This document shows, in pieces, positions 51,513 to 60,234 of a stretch of DNA of 64,000 nucleotides. The stretch's first letter is position 1. Every line of letters starts with the position of its first letter. A model generated the notes under the pieces. That model worked only from the letters and a program-made list of their open reading frames with translations. It was not told the origin of the DNA and did no database searches. The position numbers and the translations under genes are program-made. The stretch spans positions 41,757 to 105,756 of the forward strand of contig CAYFIB010000008.1 in NCBI GenBank assembly GCA_964342855.1, read 5' to 3'. Source of the DNA: JBCBJX01 sp964342855 (GTDB lineage Bacteria; Pseudomonadota; Alphaproteobacteria; Caulobacterales; Parvularculaceae).

Positions 51513-51887
51513 ATGCCGAACCGTTCGGCTGTCGCAAAAGAACTGGCGGAGGTCTTCAAGGTGATCGCGCACCCCGATCGCATCCGTCTCATTGAAGAGC
51601 TCGGCTCTGGCGAACTGGACGTGAACACGCTCGCGGAGAGCCTCGACCTACCGGGGCCGCGGGTCTCGCAGCACCTCAGCCTACTGCGCGCGCACAGGCT
51701 CGTCGAAGAACGACGGGACGGGCGCCGGCATATCTATCACCTGAGCCAGCCGCAGATCGCCGGCTGGATCGTCGATGGTCTCGCCTTCCTCGAAGGCCGC
51801 ATCGGCGCCGTCAGTCCTGATGCGCTTGAAGACGCGCGTCGTCGTTGGTCGTCGGAAGACGCCGAAACTCACTCAACCCTGAAATAG
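51513..51887 (+). CDS. ArsR-family regulator leading the carbonic anhydrase-SulP operon
   Basis: The protein (124 residues) is a winged-helix regulator: ELAEVFKVIAHPDRIRLIEELGSGELDVNTLAESL, the recognition helix PGPRVSQHLSLLRAHRLVEE, and the wing RRDGRRHIYHLSQ. The metal-binding cysteine box is absent. GGAGGAAG precedes the ATG at 51513. It ends 9 bases before the carbonic anhydrase gene, so the three genes are probably one transcript and the regulator likely controls it. The inducing signal (CO2, pH or other) is unknown. Confidence 0.87.
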   Translation: MPNRSAVAKELAEVFKVIAHPDRIRLIEELGSGELDVNTLAESLDLPGPRVSQHLSLLRAHRLVEERRDGRRHIYHLSQPQIAGWIVDGLAFLEGRIGAVSPDALEDARRRWSSEDAETHSTLK

Positions 51888-51896
51888 GAGCCCCAG

Positions 51897-52562
51897 ATGC
51901 CCAAATTCGCCGCCGGCGTCGTTCGCTTTCAGAACGAAGTTTACCCGGAGAAAAAGGACCTCTTCGAGAAACTCGCCCTCGGCCAATCGCCCGAAGCGCT
52001 GTTCATCACCTGTTCGGACAGTCGCATCGAAACGGCGATGATCACCCAGACCGATCCGGGCGAGCTGTTCATCTGCCGCAACGCCGGCAACATCGTGCCG
52101 CCGCATATGACGCACACGGGCGGCATGACGGCCTCGATCGAGTTCGCCGTCGCGGCGCTGAAAGTGCCGCACATCGTCATCTGCGGGCACACCGAGTGCG
52201 GCGCCATGAAAGGCGCGATGAACCCTGAAGGTCTCGACGCGCTGCCGCACGTGAAGGAGTGGCTCGGCTATTCCACCGCCGCGGTTGAGACCGTCCGACA
52301 GCTCGGCGAGGGCAAGTCAGAGGCTGAGAAGATGAAAATGCTCCTTGAGCAGAACGTCATCCTTCAGCTGACCCACCTGAAAACGCACCCGTCCGTCGCA
52401 GCGCGTCTCGCCAAGGGCGATCTGCAGCTCCACGGCTGGGTCTACGATATCAAGACCGGCGAAGTCGGCGCCTATGATGAGAAGTCGAACAACTTCGAGC
52501 CGGTCGATGTTCGGTACGCCGAGCAGATCAAAAAATACGCCGGCCACGATCACGCTGCGTAG
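51897..52562 (+). CDS. Beta-class carbonic anhydrase
   Basis: The 221-residue enzyme interconverts CO2 and bicarbonate. Zinc ligands Cys39, His98 and Cys101 and the dyad Asp41-Arg43 are in FITCSDSRIET and ICGHTECGAMKGAM. FICRNAGNIVPPH and LHGWVYDIKTGEVGAYDE are family-typical. GGAG precedes the ATG. The next gene is a SulP transporter, so it probably supplies or uses the bicarbonate moved by that carrier. Confidence 0.94.
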   Translation: MPKFAAGVVRFQNEVYPEKKDLFEKLALGQSPEALFITCSDSRIETAMITQTDPGELFICRNAGNIVPPHMTHTGGMTASIEFAVAALKVPHIVICGHTECGAMKGAMNPEGLDALPHVKEWLGYSTAAVETVRQLGEGKSEAEKMKMLLEQNVILQLTHLKTHPSVAARLAKGDLQLHGWVYDIKTGEVGAYDEKSNNFEPVDVRYAEQIKKYAGHDHAA

Positions 52563-52590
52563 CCGCGCCCGAGTTTCTGGAGAGAACCCA

Positions 52591-54300
52591 ATGAAGTACT
52601 TTGATACGTCCAATATCAGGGGCGACGTCTACGGCGGTCTCACCGCCGGCGTCGTCGCCCTGCCGCTGGCGCTCGCCTTCGGCGAAGCCTCCGGCGTCGG
52701 ACCGATCGCGGGCCTGTGGGGCGCGATCTTCGTCGGCTTTTTCGCCGCGCTCCTCGGCGGCACGCAGACGCAGGTCTCCGGTCCGACCGGGCCGATGGTC
52801 GTCGTCTTCGCCGGCGTCGTCGCCAGCGTCGAAGCCTCCGTCCTCGCCGGCATGCCGGACGCGACGCCGCAGGAAGTTCTCGCCGCGTCGATGCCGATCA
52901 TCTTCGCCGCGGTCGTGCTCGCCGGTCTCTTCCAGATCCTCTTCGGGGTGCTGAAGTTCGGCCAGTACATCCGGCTTGTGCCGTACCCGGTCGTTTCCGG
53001 CTTCATGAGCGGCATCGGCTGCATCATCATCGCGCTGCAGCTTTCGCGTCTCTTCGGTCATGAGCCGGACGGCGGCGGCACCATCCCGGCGCTGCAGGCG
53101 ATCCCCGGCGCGGTCATGGACCCGAACTGGGCGGCGCTCGCCATCGGCGTTCTGACGCTCGGCATCGTGTTCGCCTGGCCGAAAAGCTGGGGCAAGTTCG
53201 TGCCTGGCGCGCTCGCCGCGCTCGTCATCGGCACGCTCGTCAGCCTCGTTCTTGGCGGCGCGCCGATCCTCGGGGACATCCCGCTAGGTTTTCCGTCATT
53301 CACTGTTCCGACGTTTTCCAACGACACATGGTGGATGATCGTCAAAGCTGCCCTCATTCTCGCCGCTCTCGGCGCGATCGACAGTCTGTTGACGTCGCTT
53401 GTCGCCGACAACATGACGCGGACGCGCCACAACTCCGACCGTGAACTGATCGGTCAGGGCGTCGGCAACACGGTCGCCGGTCTCTTCGGCGGCGTGCCGG
53501 GCGCGGGCGCGACCATGCGGACCGTCGTCAACATCCGCACCGGCGGCATGACCCGCATCTCCGGCATGATCCACTCGCTGCTGCTTCTGGCGGTGGTGCT
53601 GGTTCTCGCGCCGCTCGCGGAGCGTATTCCGCACGCGGTGCTCGCGGGCATTCTCGTGAAGGTCGGTTACGACATCATCGACGTCGCCTATCTGAAACGC
53701 GCCCACAAAGGTCCGCGCTGGGACCTCGCGCTGATGGCGCTCGTTCTCGGCCTCACCGTGTTCGTCGACCTTATCACGGCGGTCGCGGCCGGCGTCGTCC
53801 TCGCGGCGCTCGCCTTCGTGAAGAAAATGGCTGACGACCAGCTGAACGCCTTCGGCAAGCCGGCGGCGACCATCACGACCGAAGAAGAACGCGCGCTCCT
53901 CGAGCAGGCGAAGGGCCACGTCACGCTCTTTGACTTCGGCGGCCCGCTCTCCTTCGGCGCGGCGGCGGATCTCGGTCACCACGTCCGTGAGCGGACGAAA
54001 GAGAAGACTGACAGCCTCGTGCTCGACTTCTCGCGGGTGCCGTTCCTCGACGTCTCGGCCGCGCGCGCGGTGGAGACCATCGCGACGGACGCCCACGACG
54101 CCGGCAAGCTCGTCTACTTTGCGGGCATGTCGGACAAGGTGCGCGGCACACTGAGCGCGCTGGGCGACAACGGCGCGCTGCCAGCCGACGAAGTCTTTGA
54201 AACGCGGATGGACGCGCTCAAAGTCGCCGTCGAGCGGTCGCGCCCGAATCCTAAAGGCGCATCAGCAGCGTCCGGCGACGGCGCCCTCGCGCCAGCCTGA
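52591..54300 (+). CDS. SulP-family anion transporter with STAS domain, probable bicarbonate carrier
   Basis: The protein (569 residues) has an SLC26/SulP membrane domain of 12-14 helices. It starts NIRGDVYGGLTAGVVALPLALAFG and includes GTQTQVSGPTGPM and GLFGGVPGAGATMRTVVNIRTGG. A C-terminal STAS domain (about 440-545) holds LVLDFSRVPFLDVSAARAVETI. SulP carriers move sulfate, bicarbonate or dicarboxylates. Coupling to a carbonic anhydrase 28 bases upstream favours bicarbonate, as in BicA. That substrate is inference. GGAGAG precedes the ATG at 52591. Confidence 0.92.
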   Translation: MKYFDTSNIRGDVYGGLTAGVVALPLALAFGEASGVGPIAGLWGAIFVGFFAALLGGTQTQVSGPTGPMVVVFAGVVASVEASVLAGMPDATPQEVLAASMPIIFAAVVLAGLFQILFGVLKFGQYIRLVPYPVVSGFMSGIGCIIIALQLSRLFGHEPDGGGTIPALQAIPGAVMDPNWAALAIGVLTLGIVFAWPKSWGKFVPGALAALVIGTLVSLVLGGAPILGDIPLGFPSFTVPTFSNDTWWMIVKAALILAALGAIDSLLTSLVADNMTRTRHNSDRELIGQGVGNTVAGLFGGVPGAGATMRTVVNIRTGGMTRISGMIHSLLLLAVVLVLAPLAERIPHAVLAGILVKVGYDIIDVAYLKRAHKGPRWDLALMALVLGLTVFVDLITAVAAGVVLAALAFVKKMADDQLNAFGKPAATITTEEERALLEQAKGHVTLFDFGGPLSFGAAADLGHHVRERTKEKTDSLVLDFSRVPFLDVSAARAVETIATDAHDAGKLVYFAGMSDKVRGTLSALGDNGALPADEVFETRMDALKVAVERSRPNPKGASAASGDGALAPA

Positions 54301-54337
54301 GCGTCGACGCTCTAATAACGACTCTATCAACACGACG

Positions 54338-54366
54338 CGCCGCGGGCCCTCAGTCCGCGGCGTTTT
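54338..54366 (+). terminator. Terminator after the SulP gene
   Basis: CGCCGCGG-gccctcagt-CCGCGGCG forms an 8-bp stem followed by TTTT (54363-54366). It overlaps the last codons of the convergent MFS gene. Confidence 0.75.
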
Positions 54367-55675
54367 CGTTGGCGGCGCCGGCGATGGCTTTTGAGCGCCA
54401 GGCGAAGATCGCCAGCAGCGTCATGAGGCCGGACGTGAAAAGAAACGGCGCTGAAGGCGCGTAGTCATAGAGCGCGAAGGCGATGAACGGCGCGGAGGCG
54501 AACCCCGCCGCGCCCGCGGCGTTGATGAGGCCCGCCGCCGCGCCTTGTTCGTCGGGACGCACGGCGAGGGAGGTCGCCCCGCCGAAGCCCGGCTGCGCCA
54601 TGCCGAGCCCGAGTCCGCTCGCCATCAGCCCGAAGACGAGCGGTCCGTAGGCGGGCGATATGGCGATGAGCGCGTGGGCGAGGGCGGTGATGATGGGCGA
54701 AAGCCGCATCAGGGTGCGAGGCGACAGGCGATAGCGCTGCACCAGCACGAGCTGCGAAAAAAGCGCAGCCATGGACGAGGCGGTGAGGGCGACGCCGACG
54801 AGCTGCGCTGCGGCGGCGGGCTCCAGCGCGAAGCGGTCGATGATGTAGAACGCCGTCGCCTGCAGCGGCACCGACATGGCGAAGCCGGTGAAGTATCCGA
54901 ACCCAAGAAACGAGCGGATGCGCGGGTCGAAGACGGATAGGTTCCGCTTCTTCCGGGTGCGGGCGATCGGGCGCGATTTCTCCGGTAGCTTCAGGAATAC
55001 GAACGCGGCGACGAGCGCGCCGACCACGGCCATCGCGTAAAACGGCGCGAGCAGGCCGAAAATCGCGACCGCCGAGGCGAAGCCCGGGCCGAGCATCTGC
55101 CCGAAACCGAAGGCCGCCGTGAAGCCAGCGAGGGCGGAGGTGCGCTCCGCCGCGCTTGTTCGGTCGGCGATATAGGCTTGGCTTGCCGCGGGCGCCGCCG
55201 CGCCGATGAGGCCGTAGACGCAGCGCGTTGCGATCATCGTTCCGTAGACGATGAGCGGCGTCGCCCAGCCCGTTAGCCCGGCGCGGATCGCCCCGGCGAA
55301 GAGGAGCAGCGAGACGACGAAACCCGTGAGCCCCGTCAGAATGATCCGTCGCCGCCCGACACGGTCGCTGAGCCGCCCCCAATAGGGCGAGGCGATGACC
55401 CATAGAATGGCGGAGATCGAGAAAATCGCCCCGGTCTGCATTTCCGAGAGGCCGAGCTCGCGCGCGACTGGCGGCAGCGCGGCGAAGACGATGGTCTGCC
55501 CCATGCCGAGGCAGACGGTGCCGGTGAGGAGCACCATAAACGCCATGCGCCGACGTTTCAGCGCGGCGTCATCGCCCGGCAGCGTCGGCGCGTCCGGATC
55601 GCCCTCATAGGGCGGCGGTTGCACGGAGCCCGCCGCGGCGGAGGCCGCGCGGTCATCGCGTTCGTGCTCGGTCAT
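54350..55675 (-). CDS. MFS transporter
   Basis: The protein (441 residues) has a 40-residue soluble N-terminus and twelve predicted helices. The MFS motif A is clear as GRLSDRVGRRRIIL between helices 2 and 3, and LGLSEMQTGAIFSISAILWVIASPYWG precedes it. The layout resembles drug:H+ antiporter-1 (tetracycline-resistance-like) exporters. No adjacent regulator or resistance gene supports a specific substrate. GAGGGAGA before the ATG at 55675 favours it over one 13 codons upstream. Confidence 0.88.
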   Translation of the reverse strand: MTEHERDDRAASAAAGSVQPPPYEGDPDAPTLPGDDAALKRRRMAFMVLLTGTVCLGMGQTIVFAALPPVARELGLSEMQTGAIFSISAILWVIASPYWGRLSDRVGRRRIILTGLTGFVVSLLLFAGAIRAGLTGWATPLIVYGTMIATRCVYGLIGAAAPAASQAYIADRTSAAERTSALAGFTAAFGFGQMLGPGFASAVAIFGLLAPFYAMAVVGALVAAFVFLKLPEKSRPIARTRKKRNLSVFDPRIRSFLGFGYFTGFAMSVPLQATAFYIIDRFALEPAAAAQLVGVALTASSMAALFSQLVLVQRYRLSPRTLMRLSPIITALAHALIAISPAYGPLVFGLMASGLGLGMAQPGFGGATSLAVRPDEQGAAAGLINAAGAAGFASAPFIAFALYDYAPSAPFLFTSGLMTLLAIFAWRSKAIAGAANENAAD

Positions 55676-55799
55676 GGGCGTCTCCCTCAGATATTCTTTT
55701 GCGCCGCGGCGCACGGGCCGCGCAAGCGAACGGCGCCGCGCCCTTGGACGCCGCGTCAGTCGGCGCTAGGTCCGTGAGACGCTGGTTGAGAGGTTTCCC

Positions 55800-56921
55800 A
55801 TGTCCGACGCGCCCATTTCCGGTTCTGTCGCAGCCCCGTTCGAAGGCGTGCGCGACGCGTTCGCCGCCATGTTCGAAAACGAGGCCGAGCAGGGCGGCGC
55901 CGTCGCCGTCGCCGTCGATGGCGAGATCGTCGTCGATCTCGTCGGCGGCTGGTCCGACAAAGCGCGCGAGACGCCTTGGTCGGGTGAGACGATCGCCTGC
56001 GTCTACTCCACCGGCAAAGCGGCGACGGCGATCCTGATGGCGCTCGCGGTCGAAGAGGGGAAACTCGACTACGACCGACCAGTCGCGGACTACTGGCCGG
56101 AATTCGCCGCACACGGAAAAGACCGTGTGACCGTCGCCCAGGCGCTGTCGCATCAGGCGGGACTTTCCGGCGTCGCCGACCCCATGGAGCCGGCCGACTG
56201 GCTGGACTGGGACGTTATCGCCGGGCGCCTCGCCGCCATGGAGCCGCTCTTTGAACCGGGGGCCGCGCACGGCTATCATCCGCAGACGGTCGGCATAATC
56301 GCTGGCGAAATCCTGCGTCGCGTGACGGGCGAGAGCGTCGGCGACGCGCTGCGGCGACGGTTTCCGGAGCTCGCCATCCGTTGCGGGCTGAACGCGGATG
56401 AAATCGCGCGCACGGCCTACATGCCGAAACCGAAGCGCGCGCCCGATCTCGGCCCCCTCAATCCGGTAAAAGAAGCGGCGTTCCTGAAGCCGTGGTCCAG
56501 CCCGGCGAAGGTGAGCCGCGAAGACTGGATCGCCGCGGAACTGCCGGCGGCGAACATGCACGCCGACGCGCGCTCGTTCGCCGAACTGCTCGCCGTCGTC
56601 GCGACGGGCGGTCTCTTCCGCGGCGAACGCATTCTGAGTGCGGAGACAATATCGGCGCTGACGAAACCGCGCGCGAGCGGGCCGGACCTCGTCCTGCCGT
56701 TCGATCTGACGTGGGCGGCGGGGTTGATGGCGAACACGACCGGCGTTTACGGGCCGGGCGCGGCGACGCGCGGGCATTCAGGCTTCGGCGGCGCGTGCGC
56801 GTTCGGCGATCCGGAGAGGAGACTTTCGTTCGCCTTCGTCCCGGCGCGAATGGACAGCTATCTCGTCGGCGATCCGCGTTCGGTGACACTCATCGAAATG
56901 GTCTACGCCGCCCTCGACTGA
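55800..56921 (+). CDS. Beta-lactamase-fold serine hydrolase (EstB-like esterase)
   Basis: The 373-residue protein has the class C beta-lactamase fold. The SxxK motif is STGK with Ser70 and Lys73, a Tyr takes the YxN position in GYHPQTVGIIAGEILRRVTG, and HSGFGG stands for the KTG box. No signal peptide is present, so it is probably a cytoplasmic esterase or amidase rather than a resistance enzyme. The neighbours are an MFS exporter and an outer-membrane protein on the opposite strand. The substrate is unknown. Confidence 0.9.
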   Translation: MSDAPISGSVAAPFEGVRDAFAAMFENEAEQGGAVAVAVDGEIVVDLVGGWSDKARETPWSGETIACVYSTGKAATAILMALAVEEGKLDYDRPVADYWPEFAAHGKDRVTVAQALSHQAGLSGVADPMEPADWLDWDVIAGRLAAMEPLFEPGAAHGYHPQTVGIIAGEILRRVTGESVGDALRRRFPELAIRCGLNADEIARTAYMPKPKRAPDLGPLNPVKEAAFLKPWSSPAKVSREDWIAAELPAANMHADARSFAELLAVVATGGLFRGERILSAETISALTKPRASGPDLVLPFDLTWAAGLMANTTGVYGPGAATRGHSGFGGACAFGDPERRLSFAFVPARMDSYLVGDPRSVTLIEMVYAALD

Positions 56922-56924
56922 GGA

Positions 56925-57587
56925 TCAGAAGCGGAAGACGAGGCCGAGCGAGACGACCGGGTAGAACGGGTATTCGTCGAGATCGTCCTGAATGGCGTCT
57001 TCCTCCGCCTGCAGATCGGCGGCGAAAGTCGGGTCCGAGGCGATCGGGCCGCTCGCGATGAGATCGACCGTCGGTTCATCGAGGAGGAGGGCGCCGATCA
57101 TGGCCGTAAAGCCGAGGCGTCCGTTTGAAAACGCGCCGTTGTATCCGAAGCCGAGATAGGGCGAGGCGCCGCCGAGATCCGCTTCGCCGGAAATCGACCC
57201 GACATCCACCGGCTGGTAGGTCGTGCCGTTGATCTCCACCGGCTGGTTGGGCACGGCGAAAAGATCCGCCTGCTTATCAGCAAATTGGAAGCCTGCCGAT
57301 ACGACGAAGCCGTTCATGAACGGGTGCAGATCAACCGCCGCCATGGGTCCGGAGAGGGTGGCGTCGACCGTGTAGTCGACATCCTCGTAGGTCTCGTCGA
57401 CCTCGCCTTCGAGATAATTGTAGCCCGCGCGCAGCGACAGAAAGCGGCTGAGCTGCAGGTGCACCTGCGCTTCGCCGCCGAGAGTGCCGACGGAGCCGGA
57501 GACCGCGACGCGGCTGTCAGCGAACGCATTTCCGGCGGCGAACAGCGCGGCGTAAACGGCGAAGACGACGAAGGCGGAACGCAGCAT
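56925..57587 (-). CDS. Predicted outer-membrane beta-barrel protein
   Basis: The protein (220 residues) has a signal peptide (MLRSAFVVFAVYAALFAAGNAFA) and alternating strands such as RVAVSGSVGTLGGEAQVHLQLS, LSLRAGYNYLEGEV and SPYLGFGYNGAFSNGRLGFTAMIGALL, ending FYPVVSLGLVFRF, a C-terminal Phe typical of barrels. It resembles small OmpW/OmpA-like barrels without a peptidoglycan domain. GAGGAGAGA before the ATG at 57587 fixes the start. Function unknown. Confidence 0.75.
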   Translation of the reverse strand: MLRSAFVVFAVYAALFAAGNAFADSRVAVSGSVGTLGGEAQVHLQLSRFLSLRAGYNYLEGEVDETYEDVDYTVDATLSGPMAAVDLHPFMNGFVVSAGFQFADKQADLFAVPNQPVEINGTTYQPVDVGSISGEADLGGASPYLGFGYNGAFSNGRLGFTAMIGALLLDEPTVDLIASGPIASDPTFAADLQAEEDAIQDDLDEYPFYPVVSLGLVFRF

Positions 57588-57696
57588 GAGGGTCTCTCCT
57601 CGAAGGTGAACGGCTCGATGGTTCACTTATCGCAGAAGAGTGTGGAAACGAGGCTTTCGCTCGCGGGCGCATTTTCGGTGAATTGGTTTGCGCGCG

Positions 57697-58659
57697 TTAA
57701 CCCTCCGGAAAGACGCGGCCGAGCCAGTCGAGCGAAATCCGGGCGAGGTCTTCCGGCGCTTCATGCTGCACCCAGTGCCCGACGCCTTTGAGCACGTGCT
57801 TCTCCACCTGCGGGACGAATTCCTCCACGCCGTCGGCGGCTGAGGGCGGCAGCATGACGTCGCGGTCAGCGGAGATCATCAGCGCCGGGATGTCTATGAC
57901 GTCGGAATAGTTCGCCTGCGTCTCCCAGTTCCGGGTGATGTTGCGATAGAGGTTGATCGTCGGCGCAAAGCCGGTGCGCGTAAAGGCGTCCACGTACCAG
58001 CGAAGGTCTTCCGGCGTCATGACGAGGCGCGCATCCGGGACGGGTCGGGACGCTTCAAGTAGATCGAGAACACGCAGGAGATCGCCGCCGCGGGTCGCGA
58101 TGGTTTCCGCTTTCGCCGGCTTCTGGAACAGAAAGCGCAGCGAATGCTCGATGTCTTTCTCCAGGATCGCTTCCGGCGGGCCCTGTTCCTGAAAGCGCAG
58201 AATATAATGGTCTGGCCCGACGCGCTTGCGCCAGACCGTCAGCGGATCGACGGGTGGCCGGCGGTGGTGGGCCGTGCAGACGGCGATAAGGCCGCGGATG
58301 AGCGCGGGATGGCGTTGCGCCATGCGCCAGACGATGGCGCCGCCCCAGTCGTGGCCGCAGAGGATGACCGGACCGTCGCCGAGGTCTTCGATGAGTGCGG
58401 CCATCACGTCGGAAATCGCGTCAGCGCTGTTGTCTTCGACCGAAGCCGTCGGGCCGGATCGTCCGTAGCCGGGCAGATCGAAGGCGACGGTGCGCCACCC
58501 TGCGGCGCCGAGGGCGGGCAGAAGATGCGTCCACGAATAGGCGAGCTCCGGCCAGCCATGGACGCAGAGGACGATGGGCCCGTCGGCGGGGCCGTCCTCA
58601 TAGACGGCGATGTCGACGCCGCGCGCCGTGACGAACCGGGGATGTGCGAAATCAGCCAT
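57697..58659 (-). CDS. Alpha/beta hydrolase, epoxide hydrolase-like
   Basis: The 320-residue protein has the epoxide hydrolase/haloalkane dehalogenase pattern: oxyanion motif HGWPELAYSW, the nucleophile elbow GHDWGGAIVW with Asp, a cap domain (about 135-230), a second acid in SADRDVMLPP, and His in GVGHWVQHEAPEDL. RWYVDAFTRTGF carries a cap Tyr typical of epoxide hydrolases. It is probably cytoplasmic. The physiological substrate is unknown. Confidence 0.87.
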   Translation of the reverse strand: MADFAHPRFVTARGVDIAVYEDGPADGPIVLCVHGWPELAYSWTHLLPALGAAGWRTVAFDLPGYGRSGPTASVEDNSADAISDVMAALIEDLGDGPVILCGHDWGGAIVWRMAQRHPALIRGLIAVCTAHHRRPPVDPLTVWRKRVGPDHYILRFQEQGPPEAILEKDIEHSLRFLFQKPAKAETIATRGGDLLRVLDLLEASRPVPDARLVMTPEDLRWYVDAFTRTGFAPTINLYRNITRNWETQANYSDVIDIPALMISADRDVMLPPSAADGVEEFVPQVEKHVLKGVGHWVQHEAPEDLARISLDWLGRVFPEG

Positions 58660-58707
58660 GGCGCGAACCTACTGCTGACGGCGTCGCCGCCGAAGCGCCG
58701 TCCGCAG

Positions 58708-59649
58708 TTATTCTGCTGCTTTGGCGGGTCGGCTCGCCCAGTCGGCGGCGTCCTGGCGTCCGCTGCGATAAAGCCGATCGACGAGATGCCGCGTCGGTGC
58801 GCCCGCCTGGCGAAAGGCGGGCAGGTGCGGCGTCGCGTCGAGGATTTCCGGGCGCCAGCCCTTGAGCGAGGCGAGCTCCTCGGCAAACGGCGCGGAGAAA
58901 TGCCCCGGTTGAATGTCGTCCTTCGCCGTCGCGGCCGTCGCCGCCCGCGCGCCGGGGCGAGGCGGGGTGATGGCGACCACGAGACGGCGTCGACCCTTGC
59001 GCAGGGGCGCGAGCGGCGGGTTCGCCGCGTAGCCGCCGTCCCAGTGGCGCTCGCCGTCGATTTCAGCGTCCTCGTGCATCGCCGGCAGGCAACAGGACGC
59101 GGCGAGGACGTCCGGCGTGATCTCGGCGCCGGTGAAGATTTTCGGGGTCCAGTCCTGCACGCGGATGGCGCTGACATGGACTTCGGGCCCGTGCTCGAGA
59201 GCATCGACGTCGACGTGTCGTGCGATCAGCGAACGCAGCGGCGCCAACGACAAGCGCAGCCGTGGCGCGGGGCCGAAAAACGCCGCGAACTGGTTGGCGG
59301 CGAACGCCGCCGCGACGCCTGGCGCTTCGGCCTGCGCCGTGCGCACGGTGTCGGACCAGAACGCATCCAGCGCCTGTCGCGCGCCCTCCCGGCCGCCATG
59401 TGCGAGACCGGTTGCGCAGACCGTGGCGTTGAGCGCGCCCGCTGAAGCGCCTGTGAGGACATCGATTTCAGCGTCCGTCTCGGCCAACAGAAAATCCAGA
59501 ACGCCCCAGGCGTAGGCCCCGAACGCGCCGCCGCCTTGCAGTCCAAGCGCAAGGCGCGCGACAGACGGCGCGGCCCCGTAGTGTTCGCGATCGAGAAAGC
59601 GGCGCGCACGATCGATAATCGCGCGGGCGTTGGGACGGGTCTGAGGCAT
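58708..59649 (-). CDS. Patatin-like phospholipase
   Basis: The 313-residue protein has the oxyanion loop LGLQGGGAFGAYAWGVLDFLL, the nucleophile elbow GASAG with Ser69, and the dyad Asp204 in DGGY. It differs clearly from the RssA-like patatin at 6522-7478. The C-terminal part (RPEILDATPHLPAF, RHLVDRLYRSG) occurs in alphaproteobacterial patatins sometimes linked to polyhydroxybutyrate metabolism, but no such genes are adjacent. It follows the hydrolase gene on the same strand order. Confidence 0.87.
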   Translation of the reverse strand: MPQTRPNARAIIDRARRFLDREHYGAAPSVARLALGLQGGGAFGAYAWGVLDFLLAETDAEIDVLTGASAGALNATVCATGLAHGGREGARQALDAFWSDTVRTAQAEAPGVAAAFAANQFAAFFGPAPRLRLSLAPLRSLIARHVDVDALEHGPEVHVSAIRVQDWTPKIFTGAEITPDVLAASCCLPAMHEDAEIDGERHWDGGYAANPPLAPLRKGRRRLVVAITPPRPGARAATAATAKDDIQPGHFSAPFAEELASLKGWRPEILDATPHLPAFRQAGAPTRHLVDRLYRSGRQDAADWASRPAKAAE

Positions 59650-59727
59650 GAGGCTCCCGATAAGGCGCGCTGGATGCGCACGCGACTCTGCATCTTATGG
59701 GTGGAGTCGCGTGAAGCCTCCGTTATG

Positions 59728-59738
59728 TTGCGTCGCAA
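59728..59738. promoter_or_regulatory. TTGCG-T-CGCAA palindrome upstream of the thioesterase
   Basis: A perfect 11-base dyad lies 29-39 bases before the PaaI-type gene and 79-89 bases upstream of the divergent patatin gene. It resembles the TTGC/GCAA cores upstream of aceB but has different spacing. A regulatory role is inferred only. Confidence 0.3.
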
Positions 59739-59766
59739 AACAATAAGGACTTTAGGACCGATCCCA

Positions 59767-60222
59767 ATGACGACGCCCGCTTATCTCGCCGACACCCCGC
59801 CCGCCGACTGGTCGCGCATCGACCTTTCCCAGCACTTCATGCGCGCGCTCGAGCCCGTCTGGTACGCGCCCATGGAGGCCGATCCGCGTGAGGGCATCTG
59901 CGGATTCATGGCGGAGGAGAAGCACGGCAACTCCATCGGCGTCGTGCATGGCGGCGCGCTTCTGACCCTCGCCGACGTCGCGCTCTGGGGCGCCGCGCGC
60001 CGGACCGTCGGTCCCATGCAGGCATTCACGGTGACGCTGTCGTCGGAATTCGTCGCCGGGGCGAAAGAAGGTCAGTGGATCTGCGCCGCCGGCGAGCTTG
60101 TCCGCGCCGGATCGAAAATGATGTTCGCCCGCGGCATCGTCTACGCGAACGGCGAACCGGCGCTCATCTACTCCGGCACGCTGAAACGCATTTCTCAGCG
60201 CGATCCGTTCCCGACGAGCTGA
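59767..60222 (+). CDS. PaaI-family hotdog-fold thioesterase
   Basis: The protein (151 residues) is a single hotdog domain. The family signature HGGALLTLADVALWGAA is near residue 60, with KHGNSIGVV before it and FTVTLSSEFVAGAKEGQWICAAGELVRAGSKMMFARGIVY after it. PaaI-type enzymes hydrolyse acyl- or aryl-CoA thioesters, and the specific CoA ester is not evident. The ATG at 59767 is the only start giving a normal length. It converges with rarD, with 12 bases between stops. Confidence 0.87.
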   Translation: MTTPAYLADTPPADWSRIDLSQHFMRALEPVWYAPMEADPREGICGFMAEEKHGNSIGVVHGGALLTLADVALWGAARRTVGPMQAFTVTLSSEFVAGAKEGQWICAAGELVRAGSKMMFARGIVYANGEPALIYSGTLKRISQRDPFPTS

Positions 60223-60234
60223 CGGCGTCGCACC

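Noticed and set aside
55800..56921. Calling the SxxK hydrolase an AmpC beta-lactamase
   Set aside because: There is no signal peptide, the KTG box is HSG, and the YxN position is YHP, which fits EstB-like esterases better.
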